Origin: Argyresthia goedartella
Lineage: Eukaryota > Arthropoda > Insecta > Lepidoptera > Argyresthiidae
Length of the DNA: 64,000 bases
Assembly: GCA_949825045.1 (NCBI GenBank)
Contig: OX463820.1
Span: forward strand, 13,652,501-13,716,500
Reading direction: 5' to 3'
The notes beneath the pieces are model-generated. The model ran no database searches and was not told where the DNA came from. It was given only the letters and a program-made list of their open reading frames with translations. Position numbers and translations under genes: made by a program. Below, in pieces: positions 53,307 through 64,000 of this stretch (positions within the stretch are counted from its first letter, which is position 1; every line of letters starts with the position of its first letter).

Positions 53307-56235
53307 TCAGAGTCAGAGTCATTTTTTCATTGCATATAAATAAATAAATTATCTTATTCAACGTCAAAATTATACTTACTTATAACTACAAGTAAATTTT
53401 TTTTTATATAAAAAAAGACTATACCGTTTCGGAAGGTGGGCCTCGGGGTTAAGAAGAAACGGCAAGAAACTTCCCCATACCTTTTTTTTTTAAAGTGACT
53501 TTACAACAGGTACTGGTTTCGGTCTAAGGAAATTCGCCGGCGAGTGATAGACTTGATCCATCGCCCCTCGTCGAATTTCTGTGCGCTGAGATGTTATGGA
53601 CCATGCAGTTTTGTCATCTAAGTATTCCTTAATACTAGAATAGGATTTTCTTATCAGCTCATTTTTAACATAGGTTTTGAACCTCTTTTCAGGAAGGATC
53701 AATGATTCCTGTGGTATTTTATTGTAGAAGCGAATACAGTGCCCCATGAATGATGTGCCTACTTTACTTAGTCTAAATAATGGTAGTACTAACCTATTTC
53801 TATTTCTAGTGTTAATTGAATGGCTATCACCTTCAATTTTAAATAAAGCTATGTTTTTTCTTACATGCATGATATTCTCGTATATATATTGACAGGTAAC
53901 CGTAAGTATATTAATTTCTTTGAATTTTTTTCTTAATGATTCCCTAGCATCTAATTGATATATCGCCCTGATCGCCCTTTTTGTAAGACAAATATCGTAT
54001 TTATATCTGCTGCTCTCCCCCAGAGCAATATTCCATAAGACATAATACTGTGAAAATAACTAAAGTAAACCAATCTGGCAGTTTCAACATATGTAAGATA
54101 TCTGATTTGTCTGACCGCAAAAGCGGCTGAGCTAAGTCTTCGTGCGAGATTAGTTATGCGACCCCATTGAAGTTTCGAATCTATAGTGATTCCGAGAAAG
54201 ATTGTGTCCTCAACGAGGTCAAATCTTTCAGATCCTATTCTTACACTGCTTTCAACCTGTCGTACATTAGGCAAACAAAATTTGATACATTTCGTCTTCT
54301 TTGAGTTCAATAATAGGTTGTTTACATTGAACCAACTTAACACATGAGAGAGTGTACTATTTGCGTCGTCTATAATTTCGTCTTGTCTTTTCATCTTGAA
54401 AATAATAAGATGTGTAATCAGCAAATAGAACAATCTGAGTCATTTTTTCCACCATATAAGGCAGGTCATTCATGTACACTAAGAAAAGGAACGGACCTAA
54501 GATAGAACCCTGGAGTACACCAATATTCATATGGGTTCCAGTGGACTTGCATCTGTTTATATTTACTTTTAGAAATCTTTCCATTAAATAAGATTCCATT
54601 AATTTTAACGCATTATCTTTGATACCATAGTGTTCAAGTTTGAGCAAAAGAGTTTGATGGTCCACACAGTCAAAGGCCTTAGAAAGATCACAGAAAATAC
54701 CAACCGCATCCTGTGATCCTTCCCACGCACTTTAAATGTGTTTTACTAGAACTACTCCGGCGATCTGCCTTTAGTGAATCCGAACTGTTTTTTGTGGAGT
54801 AGCCCAGATGCATTGAAGTGAGAGAGAAGTTGACTCAATATGACCTTTTCAAACACCTTGCTCAACACTGGCAATACAGATACAGGTCTGAAGTTGGCAG
54901 GGTCTTGTTTACTACCGGATTTGAAAAGTGGTATTAATCCGCTCATTTTCATGAGGTCAGGAAAAACTCCGTTTGCTGTACAACTATTGAATGTGATTGC
55001 CATGTATGGTGCAATCACATCGATAACTGATTTAACCACGTTAACCGACATGCCCCATAAATCTTCAGTCTTTTTCATGCTAAGAAGTTTAAATGTTTTA
55101 ACTATAGTTATAGAGCCTATTGTTATTCGCTTGAAGTTAAAGCCATCCTTTTGGGGCACATTTTCAACCAAGTAATCTAAAGACTTTTCAGAAGAGGATG
55201 GTAGGTGCTTCTGTTGTTATTATTGGTATGGTACTGAAGGACTTTTCAAATGCGTTAGCAACGTCCTCGTTTGATGAGAGTAATTGGTCGTTAACTTTTA
55301 AATTAAAACTAGATTCACTAGACCTAACCTTGCCTGTCTCTTTTAAGACCTTCTATCTTTGAGATATGATAGGATCCACTGCAATAAGTGAGCGACCGCT
55401 CACTCCAAAGCAAAAAGAGACAGGCACTTTTTTAATAATGTACCATGTAGTTTTAATTTTGTCGCCAGAATCTTTGATTTTATTGTTAAGATGTAGGCAC
55501 TTGGCTTTGTGGCAGTCTTTCCTGAATTTTTTTGAATAATTTTTGACAAAGACGTTAAACTCAGGACTGTGATCATAGGATTTTTGCTCATACAATTCAT
55601 ATAGTCTGGACCTGCTCTGTCTTAAATCCTCTGTTGCCCATTCAGAGAATTTTGATTTGTTGTCCGTTCTCACTTTTGTCACATTGAAGACCTTTTCAAA
55701 TTCCGCAGATACAGATTTGAAGAAGCTGGAATATAATGTATTCGGATCTTCACAGTAAGGTGTTAACGGTAGACTTGATACTAGTCCACTACGAAAATTT
55801 TTCATTTTCTTCAAAGTTAGTGGTCTACACAATACTTTAACGGGCTTAATAGCATTATTTTCTTCTAATACTACAATCTGACTAGTGTGGTCTGAACTTA
55901 ATGCCTTAACTATTTGTTTATCGTGAATATTAATTATCTAGACAAGTAGCGGAGGTAGCCGTTATTCGTGTAGGCTCCAGAAAGACATTGAACATATTGT
56001 AAGACTTAAATACTGCTAGGATCTTAGTGCGAATAGAGCGGTTTGCGGTGTCTAGTAAATCTACGTTAAAGTCGCCGCAGACTATGATGCGTTTGGGCTT
56101 GTTTCTGGATGCAAGTTGAAAAACTTGTTCCATCACTGTCTCAAAGACTTCAAAATCTCCTTCGCCCCGTCGTTACACACTAACAATACTATATTTTCCA
56201 TCTCAACACACGAGACTTCAGCATTCATTTCACTA
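53307..56235 (-). mobile_element. CR1/Daphne-like element inserted in RT of older element
   Basis: Flanked by GATTGAG (53300-53306 and 56236-56242), a 7-bp target duplication. It is 5'-truncated, starting inside the endonuclease (NAEVSCVEMENI), and runs through IIVCGDFNVDLL and EPTRITATSATC, then FRPVSVLPVLSKVFEKVIL and FGFTKGRS. RT domains GVLQGSILGPFLF and FADYTSYYF follow (catalytic FADD changed to FADY), then TKCIKFCLPNV and the thumb to TAA near 53490. The 3' UTR ends in TGACTC repeats. Homologous to the + strand element at 12867-17566 but much more decayed. Confidence 0.85.
55345..55411 (-). repeat. 67-bp filler copied from flanking RT
   Basis: The segment matches 56261-56332 (RT of the host element) apart from a 5-bp TCTAT present only in the latter. 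It interrupts the CR1-like ORF2 between WYIIKK and ETGKV, and is flanked by GCCTGTCTCTTTT on one side and its inverse AAAAGAGACAGGC on the other. Confidence 0.8.
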
Positions 56236-56845
56236 GATTGAGCGCCATTGACCACAACATAAGACCTTCTATTCTATCTTTGAGATATGATAGGATCCAC
56301 TGCAATAAGTGAGCGACCGCTCACTCCAAAGCGAGCAAGTTTTTCGATGAGAATTTCATGGTCAACCTTATCGAACGCCTTGCTATAATCGGTGTATATG
56401 ACATCGACTTGTTGTCGCTTGTCCACGAAACCAGCAAGGCAATCGACAAATGCAACAAGTTTTGTATTTGTATTTGTCGATCTGCCCTTCAGAAAGCCAT
56501 GTTGTCTGTCCGAGAGCTAGTGAATGACGTGGCTTTTTATACAAGAGTACACGAGTGTTTCGAAAAGTTTTGTGATAGGTCTGTACTTTTTGATGTCATT
56601 ACTAATGCCCTCTTTGGATAAAGGTACAGTTTTCCCAATGCTCGGGGAAAACCGCAGATTTCAACGACTGATTGTAAATCAGGGCGAGTGGCCAAGAAAG
56701 AACTTCAGAACATAGTTTTATGAAAATAGGTGGTATATTGTCAGAGCCGGGTTCTTTGCTGGTATCAAGTCTTCTTAACTTACTATGAACTGAAGAATGG
56801 AACATGATTCCAAACAAAAAAGACGCTCCCTGTCTGTCTCCCATA
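56236..56845 (-). pseudogene. RT fingers and palm start of the fragmented element
   Basis: Read down from about 56845: KLRRLDTSKEPGSDNIPP, LIYNQSLKSAVFPEHWENC, KKYRPIT, QHGFLKGRST, VIYTDYSKAFDKVDHEIL and FGVSGRSL, ending at VVVNGAQS where the CR1-like element enters. TDYSKAFDKV holds the first catalytic Asp of the RT. Frame changes are needed several times. Confidence 0.75.
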
Positions 56846-57104
56846 AAATTAAATATTTAAAGTCAAAACAGTGAACTTATCGGTACCTGAACAGCATCAT
56901 CTTAATTGTTGACTACCAGTGCAAACCATTACATAAGTGTGATTTGTGTAAATTAAGCCTTCGCAGTGCGTCCTCAGGCAGTCGCTAGTTGCGCTGAGTC
57001 ACCAAACCAATTAGCAGCAATACAGAGCTTCAAGCGCTTAAAACGAAGACAAACACGCTCCAAACTACGCTCGACAAAACATTCCTACACAACAAAAACA
57101 AAAG

Positions 57105-58104
57105 AAATGGCTATCATATGCAATGCCTGCGGTAGATAAATCAACCCTCCAGAATGCTGCCTTCAATGTGCAACGTGCCTGTACTACTACGACCTACAGT
57201 GCTTAACCATGAAGCAGGAAAAATACGACACCCTCTCGGAAGAAAGCAAAGAGAAATGGACCTGCCCAAGCTGTATGAGTAAACAACCAAATTCGGACGA
57301 TACGCATATGCCCGTACGCCCTATTCCCAAGAATCTACACGAGGCCACCTACAACATCAAACTGTATCGAGGCAGCCGCCGCGGATGAAAGTTACCATAC
57401 AATGAGGGTGTACATGGCACGGATCTCTGCTAGCAGTTTAGCGAGGTCAACCTGCAAGATATTAGACAGCAGAATTCTGTCTGAATAGAGGTATGGGATC
57501 GAGAAATACTCTCGCTTAAAGTAACAGTGGCAGACCTCCACTCAACAATGGGTATAAAAGCACAGCAGGACCTCAAAAATGAGCTCGAGATTATTGGAAT
57601 ACCCGAACCTGAAAATGAGAATGTACTCCACACTGTCCTCCTGTTATCGAAGAAGATTGGTGTTGATGTCACAGGGCAGGATGTGGATGGTGTGTACCGA
57701 GCTGGCCCCAAGAGATCACCCGAAGTAAATGCAGGAAAGAGTCCATCTAGGAAAAAAAACTGCCATGCCCTCTTGTGGTGAGGCTAGTACGACGTGCAAA
57801 ACGTGACGAAGTCATAAAAGCGGCCAAAACCAGGAAAAATCTGATCTCTGAGGATATTTCAGACGGCCTAACTAGAAATATATATGTGAATGAACGCCTA
57901 ACTAAGGAAAATCGTTTATTATTTCGTCAGACTAAACTGCGTGCTAGTGAGAACAAATATCGCTATGTTTGGGTGCGAGAAGGATCAATCCTCGTCCAAA
58001 AAGCAGAAAAAGCACTGGCAATCCACATCAGATCTCCAGCAGACCTAGATAAACAATTGAGTCCACCGAATCCCACAGAACAGCTATCACAAAGTGGAAA
58101 ATAA
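57105..58104 (+). pseudogene. Non-LTR ORF1 with PHD-type zinc finger
   Basis: ATG at about 57105 opens a PHD-like finger, CNACGR...CCLQCATCLYYYDLQC...WTCPSC, with one internal TAG. After a frameshifted middle comes a coiled-coil to RRM-like section: LKNELEIIGIPEPENENVL, DGVYRAGPKR, LVVRLVRRAKRDEVIKAAK, NIYVNERLTKENRLLFR and YRYVWVREG, ending at TAA near 58104. This is the ORF1 type of several insect CR1/Jockey-group elements. It lies opposite in strand to the surrounding ORF2 pieces, so it belongs to another insertion; an AATAAA follows at 58151. Confidence 0.75.
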
Positions 58105-58317
58105 TCCCAATAATGATGTAACCGTATCTCTAGTCTTAGTCTTAGTTTTAAATAAATACTTCTCTTGTTTTTATTTGGTTGACCTGTTTATGCGTGCCAT
58201 TATACTAATTCTGAATAATCTCTGATTGTACAGCGACAACAACTCAGCAACATCAACTATTTTACAGCTTTTGACTCACCCTGTCCCACAACCACGTTCC
58301 ACCCACAAGGAAGGTAC

Positions 58318-58379
58318 CCCTCACCACACACACTACGACAGTAACATAGTATTTACTGTCGTAGTGTGTGTGGTGAGGG
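58318..58379. repeat. Perfect 27-bp hairpin with 8-nt loop
   Basis: CCCTCACCACACACACTACG and the following GACAGTAA are repeated exactly inverted after the loop CATAGTAT. Located in the 3' part of the + strand insertion. Confidence 0.9.
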
Positions 58380-58726
58380 AAAGACCTCAATAATCCTCAC
58401 CTATGCATGGCCATTTCTCAGCAAACTCTATTATATGCTTATATAGACATGTTATTCCAAGCAGAGCATAGCTCTCAATATCAAGTTAAAATAATAAGAC
58501 ATGTGCAGCTTTCCCAAACAAAGAACGTAATCTCCACCCACCTACTCGTGATGGTTATGTACGAGTATTTATTTGTTTTCACGTTAAGATATGCCTAACA
58601 ATATAACTGATGAAATTGATAGTTCAGTAGATAGATAGATCAAAATGCTGCTCTAAACTAAAAATTCTAGAGAGCTGCAAAAATGTCCTAAACTCTCAAG
58701 TTGCCAACTGCGTAGTTGTAGGTATT

Positions 58727-58775
58727 AAAAATTATTATTATTATTGTTATTATTATTATTATTATAAATGTTGAC
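58727..58775 (+). repeat. ATT microsatellite, probable 3' tail
   Basis: A run of ATT/GTT triplets separates the + strand ORF1-bearing block from the resumed endonuclease-RT linker of the older - strand element, so it is plausibly the 3' tail of that insertion. Confidence 0.5.
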
Positions 58776-60180
58776 CACAAAGGCGGACAAATAAGAGCCA
58801 TTAAACGTGATATCAGCCCATCGCGGTCTGGCTTGCTGTCTGGGACTATTAAGGCATATAGAGGCAAAGTTTTTGACAAAAAGCTCACTTATTTCTTTGC
58901 TATTTTGACCTATCTCGGAATCCGAAATCATAGTCTAAACTCATATAAGATTTCAATGTAGTCAGCTTTTAAAAAGTTTAGTATTCAAGTGGACTCTTGT
59001 GGTAATGAGCAATCACCTACTCACTTTATTATAAACTCCACAGGCGGATGATCGGGGTCTACCGTACTAAGCCCTTCTGCAAAGTGATAAACTTTTATTT
59101 TATTGATGTGGGGGAGTATGAGGTCTAGGATCCTATTATTAATGTTTTTTACCACATTAAACTGATTATAATATTAATAATATAATAATCATTTACATGG
59201 GCGTACCCAGGTAGGGGCAGGGGGGGGCTGCTGCCCCCCCTAGAAGATAAAATAAACGTCAACGTTTTTTGTTTCAATATACCTGACCGACCATCTTCTC
59301 GAAACAGGTATGAGCTGCCCCCCCATAGCTGAAATCCTGGGTACGCCCTTGATCATTTATTTAGTAAAAAGTATACAGTAGAATTTCTTGTTTTACATTT
59401 GTAAAAGAACAAGGGATGTTCACTACTCCCTAATAAAGGGCGGACCCTGTGGTATAGGATGAGTAGTTGTACTTCCCACCAGTAAATGACACATTATACA
59501 GATTTTTCGAAAATAGGTCTACATTGTCTATACTCAAGCAGTAACTAGAGTCATTGATTTAAAAGAGAGTGCAGGTTATTAAGATGTAGGTTGTGAAGAG
59601 ACATAAAATCGCTAATTGTATCAAACAAACCTCCGCTTCCTAGCGATAACTTTTGCTCAGGATAATTATCACTCGGCTGCCACCTATTGTGATTTAAGTT
59701 TAAATCGCCCAATATAATTATTTCAGACAGATCGACTAGATTTACCAGTACATCGTGTGCGTGTTCAATAAACTGCTCAAAGTCAGCTCGATTGAGTGGC
59801 GACGGAATATTTGTAACGCAGATACCCATTTTTTTATTGCAATTTTATGTCGCTGCTCAATCATTATCCACAAGGCTTCAAAATTACCGTTATTGTAAAA
59901 TAACATTTTTTTTTCTGATTTAAATATATGTAAATATAATTTCTTTTGTACCGCAATCATCACTCCGCCGTCACCCAATTTTACTACGGGACGATAAAGG
60001 TTCCTGTCGCATCTATAAACGTTGTAATGATCATCAAGCAAATCTCTATCACCAATATTCCCCTAAAACCAGATTTCGGTTCTTATAATAACATCAAAAC
60101 AATTCCTTATGACACTTTCAAGAAAATCATGGGTTTTGGTATTGAAACCTCTAACATTTTGATATAAACATTTTAGTTCC
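58776..60180 (-). pseudogene. Endonuclease and linker of the fragmented element
   Basis: Read down from 60180: LYQNVRGFNTKTHDF, DVIIRTEIWF followed by a TAG, DHYNVYRCDR, GDGGVMIAVQKK, IIILGDLNLNHNRW (catalytic Asp-Asn), NNRILDLIL, VDPDHPPVEF, and the EN-RT linker KEISELFVKNFASI. An insertion at about 59160-59560, which includes a hAT-type MITE, divides LHNLHLN from NNRILDL. Several stops and frameshifts. Confidence 0.75.
59196..59351. mobile_element. 156-bp hAT-type MITE with 8-bp duplication
   Basis: Ends CATGGGCGTACCCAGG and CCTGGGTACGCCCTTG; target duplication ATCATTTA at 59188-59195 and 59352-59359. It contains a G8 and a C8 run near the left end. An 8-bp duplication is the hallmark of hAT transposition. 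The copy at 46682-46800 belongs to the same family. Confidence 0.85.
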
Positions 60181-60611
60181 AACGCTTTCAAGCAGGAATG
60201 TATAATTGAATGTGTGATATTAAAAGTAATTTACATTTGGTAGATACAGTCTTTATGTTTAAACCACATGAAATGTATATAATTTCCTTGCGAGAACACG
60301 ACCCTGGCTGAAACAGTCATTGACCGATCAAGCGCGTAGCGCACGAAGCGTCTCCATTTCAGCTTGGGCGAAAATGATTTCATACGTTCTCCTCTTCAGT
60401 TTCTCAACCATGAAATTTTCTCGTGAAATTTTTCGATAATTATAGGTTATTTTTTTTTCGATTCAGTGTTTGGAAAATTTTCAAAATGATGATAGGGTTT
60501 TGAAAAGTAAAAAAACCGCTACAGACAAAACGGCTTGACAGGTTTTAATTTTCTAGTGAGAGTGACATACGCGATATAATTTTAGGGAAAAGTCAATAGG
60601 TTGAATTTTAG
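60181..60611. other. Non-coding stretch
   Basis: No gene or mobile element recognised. Confidence 0.4.
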
Positions 60612-60880
60612 ATGGCAAATTTAGTTTACAAAGTTATTACTTGTAGTAGTACTTATAATTTTGCACACAAATAATTGAAAAAACTGATAAGAGATCTTTT
60701 CCAGCAAACCAAGTTCCAATGAGAAGGGACGTACGTAACCAGGTGCATTTATAAGTTTGTACGTGGTATTGAAAAGAAATGCAGTTGAGTTATTTGATTT
60801 TATAGGTTTTTATAATAATTCCGCTATGTTAGTCTTCAAGGGGTCGGGGGTGGGAGCGGTTGGAAAATAATGGGAAAAAA
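60612..60880. repeat. Partial copy of the GGGTTCCGTACC family
   Basis: AGTTTACAAAGTTATTAC and GTAACCAGGTGCATTTATAA match 50460-50560 and the - strand of 28440-28560; CTTCAAGGGGTCGGGGGTGG follows. Both termini are missing. Confidence 0.55.
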
Positions 60881-60899
60881 AACAAAAATTTCCTGTGTC

Positions 60900-61404
60900 G
60901 CTACCGAGTTCTACAACGCACAGAGTGACTGGTGCTCAAATAGCAAGTGCCGCTTAAATTTAATACTGTCACACTCCGAGTGAGAGGCAGTGACAGCCTT
61001 GATTGCCCTTCTAACTTTGAGTGTCGGATGTGCATCCGGGCCAACAAGCTCCGAGTTGGCAGTGCATCTTATTGCAGTCGAGTACGTGGTACGCGGGAGG
61101 CTGCAGTGCGAGTGTTGAGTAAACAGGTCTAGCGCATGTGCGCGGGGCAGTGCGGGCGGCTCGCCGGCCGTGGTGAGTCCGCGCCACCGCCAGCTATCGC
61201 CAGTCGACTCGACACTCGTGCCTGCGCCGCCTCACCGCTGGCACACCTCGCGACGGCTCCGCAGCCTCCCGGCACGAGACACGAGACAGAACACACGCAA
61301 ACACCGCCAGTTGCTCGGAATAATTCGTGCTAATTCTGTTCGGTAGCAGTGCATCGCTAGTGAAGTTTACTGTGCTGGAGAAACCACTCGATCTGAAGTT
61401 TAAG
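60900..61404 (+). promoter_or_regulatory. Candidate host promoter and non-coding first exon
   Basis: A GC- and CpG-rich block in otherwise AT-rich DNA. It has several GCAGTGC motifs that could serve as arthropod initiators (e.g. 61146-61152, 61348-61354) and no recognised repeat. It ends in TTTAAG|GTGAGTTG at 61404/61405, a strong 5' splice donor; a weaker GTGAGT is at 61172. The ORFs across it are GC-driven and lack domain resemblance, so a 5' UTR exon is the simpler reading. Downstream exons are not visible in the remaining 2.6 kb. Confidence 0.4.
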
Positions 61405-63289
61405 GTGAGTTGGGAACTTTGGAATTAAAAGAAACTCGGACTATTTGTTTAACATTTAATTTTTAGAAAGTGTATACGACAGGTTGATTTAACTGAGTGT
61501 TGTAATCGCGTGATCGCGCCGTTAGTGGCCGCTCAAATATGTCATAGTTGCAGCTATTTACATTTGAATGTCATTGATTGGTAGTCTTACAATAATAAAA
61601 ACGTTAGCCTCGTCGCAATAGTGGTAGCAGGTTCGTGTACCTATGGACTTATGGCCATCAAAATAGTCAACTCACGATTATATTAAGCAATAAAATACAA
61701 GGTAGGTAGTTAGGTTACATTAGTTACTTAGATTACATTATTCAGGCTGATACCTCTTGGAGGCTTGATAGTTCTAATGTAATTTATATTACAGGATCTG
61801 TAAATGTCAACTCACATCAAGAAGTAAGTAGAACTTACCTTGTTTTGAGAATTTATTTATTTGTAAATCGAGCCCTTACATTGTAACTCCCCTAAATAAA
61901 TGTTAGGCCTATGTGTCCATTGTGTAACATCTGGTTTGTATGTTACCAGTGATTTACCTACAAGTGCACTACATTGTACATATTCATTTATAGTACGACC
62001 GATAAAGTGACCATGGTTCTTCAATGAACAGTTTTCTGACAGTTGATGAAAAAAACAAAGCTTTCAATTATATCGCAGAGGGCGAGCGAGAATTTGAGCA
62101 CAAACCCTACGATACACGATTCGGACCACAATACAAATATGAAATGTTAGACTTCATCAAAATCCAACACATGGAGTTGTGGAATGCCCTATCTTTTTTT
62201 TTCTTTGGTTCATGAGGAATGTGGATAATATAGGTCCTCCACCTATCACTTAATCATACAAAAAATGTTTGGTAATAATAACATAGAGACTATAATAATA
62301 AAGTGTCACGTTATCGAGATAATTAGAACTAAACATAAATATTTCAGAACATGATTTCTTTAATTTCAATTATCTCACAAACCTGTCACTTTTGGGTACC
62401 ATATGACCATACATTTTTTGCTTGTTTAGGTGTCCTCTACCCATTTTTACCACATTCATCATGCGCCACAGAAATAAAAGGTAGGGCCGTCAACAACGCC
62501 ATCTATTGGCTTTTGAAAAAGCCTGCTCTGAAAGTATCCCGTGACTCACATAACATACTAGAAGAATAAATGAACTGGAAAGTTATAGTATATTTGACAC
62601 GTACTTAAAGTACAGGTAAGCACCAATCATCCAGTTAATCGATGATCGCCGTGCAAAATATCTAGATTTGTGTAGGCCTGTAATCGATTAAAACTGAGCG
62701 CTTTGTACCAAATAGTGTGTGTTGTTGTGAGTTACTTTGTTAATTGACTACCATCACAGATCACCCCGTAAGTACGTTGGGACTTTGTGTTATGGGAAAG
62801 TAAGACTAATAATAATAAAGGAATGGTACCAGAATCGACCCATTATCGACTAAGAATTAGATACGAACACTATGCGTACTAAAACATTCATTACAATGAA
62901 GGAAATAACCCAACCGAAGTTATAACCCGCTGACCCATAGAGTGTCGAAGGTATCGGCTGACAAAGTTTTTATGAAATATATATATATTTTTGTAGCCTT
63001 TAATTGTCCCAGTGCTGAAATATAATGTATTTCAAAAATAATTTCTTTATTTGAAGAAATTGCGTATTTGCTTCCTGTTCAGTGGTGTTTACGGTCATGT
63101 TGTCGCTTATATTTATAGTTGTTTCTTACTTCAAAGAATTGCAAGATTTCCGTTCATTCATTATTTTTTTTATAATAAAACATACATTGATAACTTAATT
63201 AGACGACAACTGCACCTAATGAAGGTGAAAAAATCACATTTCATTAGTTTCAGTATACTAGTAGATATCTACTTCAGATTCATTCATTA
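61405..63289 (+). other. Possible first intron or intergenic DNA
   Basis: AT-rich, no supported exon. A 63-codon ORF at 62024-62215 has non-random-looking charged composition (EGEREFEHKPYDTRFG) but no family I recognise. Confidence 0.35.
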
Positions 63290-63510
63290 CATTAACATAA
63301 ACATATACATACAAGCACATACATTGCTTCTGGCCCCACACCAGGATACCCTGTGTCGTGGGAACCAGAAACAGCGACGTCACACACATATAAACACTCA
63401 AGACCTGTGGGTTTTTTTCTTTATCCCCAGCCGGAGATCTAACCCGGGACCTCACACATGGTAGGCAGAGCCACAACCACAGCGCCACAGATGTCGTCAA
63501 TTCAAAAACA
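63290..63510 (-). repeat. tRNA-derived SINE
   Basis: On the - strand CATCTGTGGCGCTGTGG, AGGTCCCGGGTTAGATCTCC and GACGTCGCTGTTTCTGGTTC match the SINE at 40385-40630 along its length. The B-box is damaged (GGTTAGATCTC). Confidence 0.7.
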
Positions 63511-64000
63511 CGATTAAAACCACTCATCTTTAAATGAAATTAAACGGAAATTGTATTATTTACAACAAATCTTATCGTGCTGCGGTGGCCCGCAGCAAAC
63601 ACACGCATGTACATATTTCCGATGCAAAATCAGTCACTTTCAGTTGCACAATGGTTGCTTCAACTGTGTAATGTCAACAACGAGTACTTCCTCCCGAGTG
63701 AATGACACTCGTGCCGTTCTCGTGACGACTCGTGCATTAGTCTCTCCGGATGAGTTAGTGGCCATTGGTGCTTAAACTTTTAGCAATAAGGGACCACTTG
63801 ACTTTTCCGTCTTGCTACGGACCATTTGCTGTTCAGTTTTTTTGTGACCTTTAAATAAAACACAATCATTCCAAGACTTCCTACGGTTCCAAAAGTTTAT
63901 ATGGGGTGAAGCACTCTAAGAAGAAGTTGTAGGTGTATTATAGAGCAATTTATATAATTTTAGAGGTTTGCTTTTTAGCTTTTTGGCTCCAACTATGTTC
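63511..64000. other. Non-coding stretch
   Basis: No supported gene or repeat. Confidence 0.4.

Larger units (their letters stand above)
52163..60180 (-). mobile_element. Fragmented Jockey-superfamily element with nested insertions
   Basis: Three - strand pieces follow one another in ORF2 order: endonuclease and linker (60180 to 58776), RT fingers/palm up to VNGAQS (about 56845 to 56236), and RT from VPQGSNLG onward plus thumb (53306 to about 52330). The 3' end has an (AAAT)n tail at 52148-52165. The reading frame is restored exactly when the CR1-like insertion 53307-56235 is mentally removed, which shows the second and third pieces are one gene. The element is old, with many stops and frameshifts. 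Its clade within Jockey/CR1 is not settled. Confidence 0.75.

Noticed and set aside
60947..61333. ORFs in the GC-rich block as protein-coding
   Set aside because: High GC depletes stops; the peptides are Arg/Ala/Pro-rich with no domain, and two different frames are equally open.
62024..62215. 63-codon ORF as a small gene
   Set aside because: Composition is suggestive, but there is no homology that I recognise; kept only as a note in the intron-like region.

Overview
The window is animal nuclear DNA made almost entirely of transposable elements. It is most likely from a moth or butterfly. It is AT-rich, has no compact bacterial-style genes, and carries several repeat types familiar from Lepidoptera: BEL/Pao LTR retrotransposons, Jockey- and CR1-like non-LTR elements, tRNA-headed SINEs with (TTTA)n tails, mariner and pogo relics, and repeats bounded by GGGTTCCGTACC or GGGCGTACCCAGG ends. 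The lepidopteran call rests on recognition of repeat families, not on a species marker.

Region 1 (119-17622) is one BEL/Pao element on the + strand, flanked by a 5-bp target duplication (TTTAC), with decayed gag-pro-RT-integrase between long LTRs. Its LTRs are stuffed with younger elements. The 5' LTR holds two truncated non-LTR pieces (625-809 and 1006-1410). The 3' LTR holds a 5.5-kb Jockey-type element (7005-12536) and a 4.7-kb CR1-like element (12867-17566). Two different poly-A elements, one in each LTR, entered the same short target site to within about 1 nt.

Region 2 (17918-25513) is a second BEL/Pao element on the - strand. Its 5-bp target duplication is CAGGC and its LTRs are nearly identical. 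The gag-pro-RT-RNase H-integrase frame is free of frameshifts but is cut by four in-frame stop codons; the first, UAG, lies between gag and protease.

Region 3 (25.5-52 kb) is gene-poor. It holds short inverted-repeat elements (MITEs), several with clear target duplications (TA, TTAA, 8 bp), SINEs, a pogo-like and a mariner-like transposase relic, a 125-bp tandem array, and three elements that share one hairpin-bearing core.

Region 4 (52.2-60.2 kb) is a single Jockey-superfamily element on the - strand broken into pieces. A 2.9-kb CR1-like copy (53307-56235, 7-bp target duplication) sits inside its reverse transcriptase, a + strand gag-like piece lies between its endonuclease and RT, and a hAT-type MITE lies in the endonuclease.

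Region 5 (60.2-64 kb) has the only plausible host-gene signal: a GC- and CpG-rich block at about 60900-61404 ending in a strong splice-donor sequence (AAG|GTGAGT), possibly a non-coding first exon on the + strand. No intact host protein-coding gene is visible.
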